Shown: positions 30,328-35,582 of the stretch, piece after piece | Layout of the letters: every line of letters begins with the position of its first letter | Numbering within the stretch: the stretch's first letter is position 1 | Virus record (IMG/VR): IMGVR_UViG_3300024507_000280 | Span: 1-35,582 of that record | Source: a virus | Direction: 5' to 3' (one strand) | Length of the DNA: 35,582 bases | Translations under genes and position numbers: made by a program | Notes under the pieces: model-generated | The model's input: only the letters and a program-made list of their open reading frames with translations | Told to the model about the DNA's origin: nothing | The model's database searches: none

Positions 30328-30506
30328 TATACTTTGGTGACGACGATTTTACCGTCTTCAACTTTAATATCCAATGTGTCTCCTTCTTTCCAGCCTGTAA
30401 GTTCTAAAACTTCATCTGGAAATTTCATCATAACATTATCAGGATCTCCAGGAATTTCCTGAAAAATATCCTCTGCTGTAAAAATAAATTTTTCGTTTTG
30501 TTCCAT
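30327..30506 (-). CDS. AbrB/MazE/SpoVT-type small DNA-binding protein
   Basis: A 59-aa protein: after a short N-terminal part, KFPDEVLELTGWKEGDTLDI and KVEDGKIVVTKV give the swapped-hairpin AbrB pattern (P-x-E-x-L-x-x-L-x-x-GWKEGD). Such small proteins are phage transcription regulators or antitoxin-like. It precedes infA with a TAATG overlap and could control the operon. A late-type GTTAAATAC lies six bases before its ATG. Confidence 0.82.
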   Translation of the reverse strand: MEQNEKFIFTAEDIFQEIPGDPDNVMMKFPDEVLELTGWKEGDTLDIKVEDGKIVVTKV

Positions 30507-30511
30507 AGGTT

Positions 30512-30520
30512 GTATTTAAC
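30512..30520 (-). promoter_or_regulatory. Weak late-type element GTTAAATAC
   Basis: One or two bases off the late consensus and only five bases from the AbrB-like ATG, so the expected start point would be at or inside the codon. More likely fortuitous, or a leaderless start. Confidence 0.2.
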
Positions 30521-30526
30521 TATAAA

Positions 30527-30922
30527 TTAGTTGTCTTCGTATGGTACTGGAAACCAACCTAGTCTGTCAAGATCTGTGGCAATCTCATCTGTAATAGTTC
30601 CTTCTGGTACGTATTTCTTTGCGGCCATATAACGATCGCCTTCTTCCAGATCATAAGTAGCAAGTCCGCCCATGCCACTACAATACCAATCCATATAGTC
30701 GCCACCTTGGTTTCTAAGACGTGCTACAATGCCGCCGGCGCCGCGCCAACTGGCATGCCATAAATCTTTATCTCGGTCTTGTCTAATAGCAGGCCACAAT
30801 TCTTTTGGGCACCATTGCATATTACACCATGCCGCATATAAATTTTGAGCATAGTCGTCCCGAGACCGAATCTTGTTTAAGATTTCGGCGTCTCGATAAA
30901 TGTCTTCAACTAAATCCCTCAA
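30527..30922 (-). CDS. Conserved phage protein of unknown function (131 aa)
   Basis: Rich in Trp and Asp: YAAWCNMQWCPKELWPAIRQ, WHASWRGAGGIVARLRNQGG and DYMDWYCSGMGGLATYDLEE. The compact shape and absence of signal suggest a small cytoplasmic protein. The start overlaps the secreted protein's stop (ATGA). No family recognised. Confidence 0.75.
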   Translation of the reverse strand: MRDLVEDIYRDAEILNKIRSRDDYAQNLYAAWCNMQWCPKELWPAIRQDRDKDLWHASWRGAGGIVARLRNQGGDYMDWYCSGMGGLATYDLEEGDRYMAAKKYVPEGTITDEIATDLDRLGWFPVPYEDN

Positions 30923-31233
30923 TGGTATGCACCTCTAAAACAATGCAGAACTTCGTGTCCTAAATTATGAATACTTGCCATTTTTGGAGTGTAAATTACA
31001 CATTCTTTGCCCTCCCAAAATGAACAGGCTTGAACATCAAAACGCCATACTTTACCACCGCGTTTTTTATTTTCGGCAGCACATGCCGCATTGACGTCTT
31101 TGACTACAACCCATTTTAGATGAACTTGTGATACTTCATTTTGAGTTACGTCAAATTTTGAATCTGGATCTTGCCAGTTCCATGCCCAAGCGGTATTAGC
31201 AATAAGTAGTAAACCAAAAAGTGCCTTTTTCAT
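30919..31233 (-). CDS. Exported HExxH protein (putative zinc protease)
   Basis: A 104-aa protein. MKKALFGLLLIANTAWA is a signal peptide cut before WNW. Near the end, GHEVLHCFRGAYH gives a HExxH zincin motif with an additional His nine residues later, the order of small bacterial metalloproteases of unknown substrate. Four mature Cys may form disulfides. GAGG precedes the ATG. It shares a transcript with the tRNA-like gene upstream. A role on the cell wall or envelope is inferred. Confidence 0.78.
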   Translation of the reverse strand: MKKALFGLLLIANTAWAWNWQDPDSKFDVTQNEVSQVHLKWVVVKDVNAACAAENKKRGGKVWRFDVQACSFWEGKECVIYTPKMASIHNLGHEVLHCFRGAYH

Positions 31234-31257
31234 CTGTGCCTCTGTGTGTTGTTAATA

Positions 31258-31370
31258 TGGTGTAGACGGTAGGATTCGAACCTACAAAGCCGTCATATTG
31301 ACTAGGCCCAGGCCCCCTGTGGCCGTTCGTTACACCACAGGGGAGGTCTACCAATTCCACTCACGTCTAC
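31258..31370 (-). tRNA. tRNA-Leu-like gene with atypical anticodon arm
   Basis: A 113-base RNA. Acceptor GTAGACG pairs with CGTCTAC, followed by A and encoded CCA. The T arm is GTAGG-TTCGAAT-CCTAC. The D arm GTGGAATTGGTAGAC is the bacterial tRNA-Leu form, and a variable-arm hairpin (GTCA-ATA-TGAC) follows. Instead of a 5-bp stem and 7-base loop, the anticodon region is a 9-bp perfect hairpin, CCCCTGTGG/CCACAGGGG (31335-31343 with 31314-31322), with a 12-base loop TGTAACGAACGG. The gene is about 25 bases longer than usual. No standard anticodon can be assigned; the loop contains TAA and GTA. It may be a degenerate tRNA, one with an intron-like insert, or a tRNA mimic. Confidence 0.72.
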
Positions 31371-31376
31371 TTGCAT

Positions 31377-31405
31377 AGTATATATTCAATTCTGGGCAAA
31401 GTCAA
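31377..31405 (-). promoter_or_regulatory. Sigma70-type promoter for the tRNA-like gene
   Basis: Minus strand TTGACT, 17 bases, TATACT. The predicted start (about 31370) coincides with the first base of the tRNA-like RNA. It diverges from the plus-strand cassette. Confidence 0.75.
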
Positions 31406-31446
31406 GTTATTTTGGTACCCGTATAAACTACAGTTAAATATCAGTA

Positions 31447-32415
31447 ATGAATTTTAACCAAATACCTTTTGAAAATATTGTTCGTTTTGGACAGAGAACT
31501 ATGTTGGACCGACCACTATTTTCTGTGAGTTGGATACTCGGACGTTTTTGTAATTATAATTGCAGCTACTGTTGGCCTTATGCACGAAGTGATAGTGTTG
31601 ACCATCGAACACTGGAAGTCTACACTTCTGTAGTTGATGAAATAAAACGACAAGCAAGAGCTAATGGTTTTAACGAATTTCACTGGAGTTTTAGTGGCGG
31701 AGAGCCAACTGCTTATAAAAATCTTTTGGATCTAGTACAGCACTTGGACGAAAAAGAAAGTTCGTACCAAAGTATCCATATGACTACTAATTTAAGTCCA
31801 GGAAGCAAATGGTGGAAAACTTGGTGTGATAAAACAGGACTGTTACAACGTAGAAGTATAACTGCCAGCTTCCACGACGAGTTCGCTAAAGAACAAGAGT
31901 TTGGCGATAAGTGTTTACAGTTACAATACGAACTAGTTCATGTTACTATTAACCAAGTAATGGTTCCTGAAAAGTTTTATGAACTGTATGAGCGTATGGA
32001 ACGTTTCCATAAACGTGGAATTAATGTAACTCTTAAACCACAAAGTGATCCAACTGCTAGTCATATAGTAGACGGATATACCGATGACATGATTAAACTA
32101 ATGCAAGAAGGATTCCCACAAAAGTCGCAAGGAGAAGAAGTTTATCAAATTCGCCTAAATGACGGAGTGAAAGACTACTACTTTGACCAAGCAGAAAGAT
32201 TTAATGCTTTTGGATTTAATAAATTTCAAAATTGGACTTGCAATAGTGGTTATCAAAGTGTTATAATTAGAGGTAACGAAGTTAAGCGTAGTTACAGTTG
32301 CCATGACGAACCGTTAGGTACACTAGAACACTTTGAATTATTTAAGGAACCTAGACGCTGTATTACACCTACTTGTGTAAGCTCAGCGGATAGTAAAATA
32401 CCAAAATGCAAATAG
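31447..32415 (+). CDS. Radical SAM protein with C-terminal Cys cluster
   Basis: A 322-aa protein. CNYNCSYC (Cys35, Cys39, Cys42) binds the catalytic cluster and SFSGGEPTAY is the SAM-contacting GGE motif. The last 60 residues hold five Cys (NWTC, SYSCHD, RRCITPTC, PKC), an auxiliary-cluster-like end as in SPASM/twitch enzymes. First gene of a plus-strand unit that overlaps the next by 10 bases. Substrate unknown; close relatives modify peptides, RNA or sugars. Confidence 0.88.
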   Translation: MNFNQIPFENIVRFGQRTMLDRPLFSVSWILGRFCNYNCSYCWPYARSDSVDHRTLEVYTSVVDEIKRQARANGFNEFHWSFSGGEPTAYKNLLDLVQHLDEKESSYQSIHMTTNLSPGSKWWKTWCDKTGLLQRRSITASFHDEFAKEQEFGDKCLQLQYELVHVTINQVMVPEKFYELYERMERFHKRGINVTLKPQSDPTASHIVDGYTDDMIKLMQEGFPQKSQGEEVYQIRLNDGVKDYYFDQAERFNAFGFNKFQNWTCNSGYQSVIIRGNEVKRSYSCHDEPLGTLEHFELFKEPRRCITPTCVSSADSKIPKCK

Positions 32416-33023
32416 ACTTAGAACATTTACACTACTGGATGTGTGCCATTCGTGAAAGCAAAGATCCTATGCGTACTCTTGATGCTTTCTGGCAAGGGCA
32501 GTTAAAAAGTAAAGACTGGTTAATTGAAAACTTGGTCTATTACATCTACCCAGAACGTAACAAGGAATTAGACTTTCCAGTAAGTGTTGACATACACGGA
32601 GGTTGGGTAGGAGTTTTAGCCAGTATGTTGTTTCAATCTGATCTTCCTATCAGCAACATTCGTAGCGTTGATATAGATCCTAACTGCGAGTCTGTTGCTA
32701 CGATGATGAACAAAAAAGAAGAAATAGAAGGACGTTTTAGAGCAGTAACAGCTGATATGTGTACACTACGCAGTGATGCTGATATTATTATCAATACCAG
32801 TTGCGAACACATTACACAAGATCAATATGATCTGTGGCTCAGTGGACATCCTCACAACAGTTTACTAGTTCTCCAGAGCAATAATTACAACATTCCGGAG
32901 CACGTTAGAATTGCCAACGACTTAGAAGAATTCAAACAACAATGTCATGTCAAAGTGTTATGGGCAAGAGAACTAGTTTTACCTTTATACACAAGGTTTA
33001 TGATTATAGGTCAAAATGTATAA
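32406..33023 (+). CDS. SAM-dependent methyltransferase-like protein
   Basis: A 205-aa protein with a Rossmann-type pattern: DIHGGWVGVLASML (glycine-rich SAM loop), IRSVDIDPNCES (acidic residue binding ribose), VTADMCTL and INTSCEHI (motif IV region). This is a class I methyltransferase fold, though some loops are non-standard. It is sandwiched between two radical SAM genes with overlaps of 10 and 8 bases, so it probably works on the same substrate. Confidence 0.75.
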   Translation: MQIDLEHLHYWMCAIRESKDPMRTLDAFWQGQLKSKDWLIENLVYYIYPERNKELDFPVSVDIHGGWVGVLASMLFQSDLPISNIRSVDIDPNCESVATMMNKKEEIEGRFRAVTADMCTLRSDADIIINTSCEHITQDQYDLWLSGHPHNSLLVLQSNNYNIPEHVRIANDLEEFKQQCHVKVLWARELVLPLYTRFMIIGQNV

Positions 33024-33987
33024 TTTAAACCAAATCAAAACAGTTCATTTGGAAGTAACTAGCCGATGCCAGGCTACTTGTCCTATGTGTGCAAGGAATA
33101 TTCAAGGGTTAGATAATCCTTGGTTAGAATTAGATGAAATTACTCTTGATCAATTCAAACAATGGTTTCCTGTTGATTTTATAAAACAGTTAGATAGATT
33201 GTATATGTGTGGTAACTTAGGTGATCCTATTGTTGCAAAAGACACACTGAAGATTTTTCAATACTTAAGAGAAACAAATCCAACTATTTCTTTAAGCATG
33301 AATACAAACGGCTCTGCAAAGAGTTGGCATTTCTGGAAAGGACTTGCTGGATTAAAAGTACATGTTCGATTTGGTATTGATGGGTTAATTGATACTCATA
33401 GTTTATATCGCATTGGTACAGACTGGGTAAAAATTATAGACAATGCTAGACTGTTTATTAATGCAGGAGGTGAAGCAACTTGGGATATGCTGGTATTTGA
33501 ACATAACGAGCACCAGGTAGAAATTTGTAGAGAATTAAGTGAACAGTTAGGTTTTAAAAACTTTGTATCTAAAAATACATCTCGTTTTAGAGAGGACAAG
33601 TTGCAGGTGCTAAACAAAGATGGCACAACTAGTCATGTATTATTTCCTTCTATTAAAAGCAAAAAAATATCTAAGTTACTTGGAACAGACGAACCTGCAG
33701 AAATTTCCTGTAAAGTTTTGAATGAGAAAAGCATATACATTAATGCTAAAGGACAAGTGATTCCTTGTTGCTGGCTTGATTATAATGCTATGTTGCCTAT
33801 ACACCCATCTCGAGTAGACATGTTGGATAAAGGTATTAAGTTTGAAACTTTAAAAGAAAAAACACTAGATGAAATTTTCGGTGAAAAAACATTTACCACT
33901 ATTAGAGATAGCTGGGGTACTAGTCCAGTCCGCGAATGTAGTAGACAATGCGGAAAAATTGATAAATTCAATGAGCAGTTCAATTAG
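33016..33987 (+). CDS. Radical SAM / SPASM protein
   Basis: A 323-aa protein. CQATCPMC (Cys18, Cys22, Cys25) starts the barrel. LYMCGNLGDPIVAKD replaces the canonical GGEP with a GNLGDP form, as in SPASM enzymes of the phage type. The C-terminal Cys set (ISCKVLN, VIPCCWLD, RECSRQCGK) fits SPASM auxiliary clusters. SPASM enzymes usually modify peptides or proteins. The gene is followed by the cold-shock/oxygenase fusion after a 5-base gap. Confidence 0.88.
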   Translation: MYNLNQIKTVHLEVTSRCQATCPMCARNIQGLDNPWLELDEITLDQFKQWFPVDFIKQLDRLYMCGNLGDPIVAKDTLKIFQYLRETNPTISLSMNTNGSAKSWHFWKGLAGLKVHVRFGIDGLIDTHSLYRIGTDWVKIIDNARLFINAGGEATWDMLVFEHNEHQVEICRELSEQLGFKNFVSKNTSRFREDKLQVLNKDGTTSHVLFPSIKSKKISKLLGTDEPAEISCKVLNEKSIYINAKGQVIPCCWLDYNAMLPIHPSRVDMLDKGIKFETLKEKTLDEIFGEKTFTTIRDSWGTSPVRECSRQCGKIDKFNEQFN

Positions 33988-33992
33988 GATAA

Positions 33993-34826
33993 ATGATGGA
34001 AACCGGAATAGTAAAATGGTACAATGATGCTAAAAAGTATGGCTTCATTACTGCCGACAAAGATAATGCAAACATCTACGCAGAACGATGGGATATTAAA
34101 AATGATCCGCAAACTATGTTTGAATTGCAACGTGTAGAATTTGACAGGATTGAAACTGATACAGGTCTGAAAGCAATCAACATTAACGTTATTCAACTTG
34201 AAGAACATAAGATGCTAGAGCTTCCTCGTATTAGTGTTTTTGATAACTTATTAACTGCTGAGTTTTGTCAACGTTTAATAGAAAAACATTCTCAAGCAGG
34301 AATGAACCCTAACAGCGGTTATCAAAGCCGTGTTGAATCCTATGCACAAGTTACAGAAGAAGTAGAGGATCGGGGAATTAGTTTAGGAGTTGATCCTTAC
34401 GATTACGATGTATTGGCAACAGCTATTGTGCAAGCCGCACGAATTCCTTATAGTCACATAGAAGCCATCGATGTATACAATTACGAAACAGGACAGTTTC
34501 TTGCATACCATCATGATTACCCTTATGATCCAAGACAGATTAATTATTACAAGTACGGCGGTGACAGAGTAGGAACTGGAATATTCTATCTAAATGACAA
34601 TTTCAAAGGCGGCGAAACTTACTTTCCTAAACACAACGTAACTGTAAAACCAAAGACTGGCTCTTTCTTGTATTTTCAACAATGTTATGATGAAGCAACA
34701 AATTGGTCAACTATTCATGAAAGTACAAAAATAACTTCAGGCACTAAATGGATTGCCAGTTGCTTTTTTAGTGACAGACCTCGAGTAGGCTGGAGTCCAA
34801 GAGACCATTTGTATGATAATAAGTGA
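33993..34826 (+). CDS. Cold-shock domain fused to 2OG-Fe(II) prolyl-4-hydroxylase-type oxygenase
   Basis: A 277-aa two-domain protein. Residues 2-68 are a cold-shock domain: METGIVKWYNDAKKYGFITA carries the GIVKW start and RNP1-like KKYGFI, while RNP2 is degenerate (IYAERWDI). Residues 75-265 are a dioxygenase of the P4H type: LAYHHDYPYD supplies the HxD iron ligands, GGETYFPKHNVTVKPKTGSF is the core, and STIHESTKITSGTKW supplies the distal His and the 2OG-binding Lys. A nucleic-acid-binding domain on a hydroxylase suggests an RNA-, ribosome- or DNA-associated substrate. A second ATG follows directly at 33996. Confidence 0.9.
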   Translation: MMETGIVKWYNDAKKYGFITADKDNANIYAERWDIKNDPQTMFELQRVEFDRIETDTGLKAININVIQLEEHKMLELPRISVFDNLLTAEFCQRLIEKHSQAGMNPNSGYQSRVESYAQVTEEVEDRGISLGVDPYDYDVLATAIVQAARIPYSHIEAIDVYNYETGQFLAYHHDYPYDPRQINYYKYGGDRVGTGIFYLNDNFKGGETYFPKHNVTVKPKTGSFLYFQQCYDEATNWSTIHESTKITSGTKWIASCFFSDRPRVGWSPRDHLYDNK

Positions 34827-35499
34827 TTGGAAACCTTTTTACAAATATGACAATGACGGTACTCCTAATTGCATGTCGCAACAAACATATGAGCCGTTAA
34901 TAAGTCCTGACGGAAAAACATTCTGCGCCAACTACGATTGGCAAAACAAATATCAACGTATGTGGCAACCCAATCGTGTTGGTTACACAGACGAAGTTGT
35001 TGATTATTTTTTCTTTAAAGAAATAGAATATGCACAAAAGTTTAGTAATCGTTCATGGGCTCCTGAAATAGTTGATATAGACCGTGTGAGTAAACGAATA
35101 TTTTATAAATGGTACGGACCAACTTGTAACGAAATACTCTATACAGGCAACGCACTTCCAAGCGATTGGAAACAACAAATTCGCAACATTATGATAGATG
35201 CATACTCTAGTGGAGTTTACAAACTTACTATGTATCCTCATTGTCATTTTTATGACAGTGATGGCAGGATGCATGCCATAGATATGTACGGATGCGTAGA
35301 GGTCGATGATCCTTTTATTGAAGCCAAATACATGGATGGAATTATACATAGTACAGCTCAATTTAGATTAGATGAAACGGGTGATTTAGTTAACGGTAAG
35401 TATAATTTAGAAACTATGTTTAAGCAATCACTTGGCGTACATGTTAAATGGGGCAAAGAAGATATGCGTTTTATATATGAGGAAATGTTCAATGCCTAA
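34813..35499 (+). CDS. Putative protein-kinase-like-fold protein
   Basis: A 228-aa protein. Late in the sequence, PHCHFYDSDGRMHAIDMYGC mimics the kinase catalytic loop plus DFG strand (HxxNxxxxDDGxxxxIDxxG), and upstream FFFKEIEYAQKFSNRSWAPE and IFYKWYGPTCNEIL look like an N-lobe helix and hinge. Classical Lys/Asp residues are partly missing, so it may be a pseudokinase or an aminoglycoside-kinase-like enzyme. It overlaps the oxygenase gene by 14 bases and the next gene by 8. The assignment is tentative. Confidence 0.65.
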   Translation: MIISDWKPFYKYDNDGTPNCMSQQTYEPLISPDGKTFCANYDWQNKYQRMWQPNRVGYTDEVVDYFFFKEIEYAQKFSNRSWAPEIVDIDRVSKRIFYKWYGPTCNEILYTGNALPSDWKQQIRNIMIDAYSSGVYKLTMYPHCHFYDSDGRMHAIDMYGCVEVDDPFIEAKYMDGIIHSTAQFRLDETGDLVNGKYNLETMFKQSLGVHVKWGKEDMRFIYEEMFNA

Positions 35500-35582
35500 A
35501 AGAGTTGGATCTACACTAGGATTAATTGACTGGGAAAAAGTTATAGCAGACATACAACCTCATGCCGGAGACTTTAATAGTG
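35492..35582 (+). CDS. Start of a further cassette gene (cut by the window)
   Basis: ATG at 35492 with GAGGA upstream; 30 codons are visible, MPKRVGSTLGLIDWEKVIAD and so on. It overlaps the kinase-like gene's stop by 8 bases, so it belongs to the same unit. Too short to classify. Confidence 0.65.
   Translation, partial: MPKRVGSTLGLIDWEKVIADIQPHAGDFNS

Noticed and set aside
31434-31447. Late-type GTTAAATA before the plus-strand cassette
   Set aside because: Its expected start point would fall inside or after the ATG; the promoter of the cassette remains unidentified (TATAAACT at 31422 is only a weak match).

Overview
The window reads as part of the genome of a large T4-like tailed phage (myovirus type) of a Gram-negative, probably aquatic proteobacterium. 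The evidence is indirect but consistent. Base composition is AT-rich, genes are packed with ATGA/TAATG overlaps, and very large phage-type structural proteins are present. T4-type late promoter elements (TATAAATA/GATAAATAC) coexist with strong host sigma70-type promoters. The gene set (UvdE, QueD, MazG-like, ATP-dependent DNA ligase, ClpP, SPFH, 2OG oxygenase, radical SAM) is typical of marine and freshwater T4-like phages. Several lipoproteins with lipoboxes point to a Gram-negative host. No terminase, capsid, portal or polymerase gene is in the window, so the T4-like assignment is an inference.

Layout. Bases 1-8115 (minus strand) are one open frame of at least 2705 codons, a giant virion structural/adhesin-type protein that runs off the left edge. 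It is preceded by an A-type Fe-S carrier gene behind a late-type element. Bases 8504-10685 hold a zinc-finger protein, an Fe/Mn superoxide dismutase whose N-terminus looks like a T4 capsid-targeting peptide, a gene-free ~130-base stretch that can fold into a compact pseudoknotted RNA, a glycosyltransferase-like protein and a histone-tail-like basic protein. Bases 10682-12625 hold UvdE, a small membrane protein and QueD behind a sigma70 promoter. Bases 12628-14082 encode a second structural protein with a late element. Bases 14132-20554 form early-type minus-strand operons: an unknown 397-aa protein with a good terminator, a twitch-type radical SAM enzyme with a Trp-rich partner, a Bax-inhibitor-1/YccA membrane protein, a MazG-like pyrophosphatase and DNA ligase.

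Bases 20543-31405 are a long minus-strand run: metallopeptidase, ClpP, SPFH lipoprotein, many tiny membrane proteins and lipoproteins including an entericidin-like one, metallophosphoesterase, conserved unknowns, a second metallopeptidase, translation initiation factor IF-1, an AbrB-type protein, a secreted HExxH protein and an atypical tRNA-Leu-like RNA at the head of its operon. From 31447 to the right edge the strand switches. A tight plus-strand cassette carries two radical SAM enzymes, a SAM methyltransferase, a cold-shock-domain/prolyl-4-hydroxylase fusion, a protein-kinase-like protein and the start of another gene.

Themes. (1) Takeover of host proteolysis and membrane quality control (ClpP, SPFH/HflC-like and YccA-like proteins). 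(2) Translation-related factors (IF-1, tRNA-like RNA, cold-shock domain). (3) Envelope remodelling by small lipoproteins. (4) A modification cassette with three kinds of chemistry whose substrate is unknown. (5) Possibly virion-carried redox enzymes and Fe-S factors. The strongest candidates for something undescribed are the plus-strand cassette, the SOD with a putative capsid-targeting peptide, and the structured RNA directly behind a late promoter at 9342.
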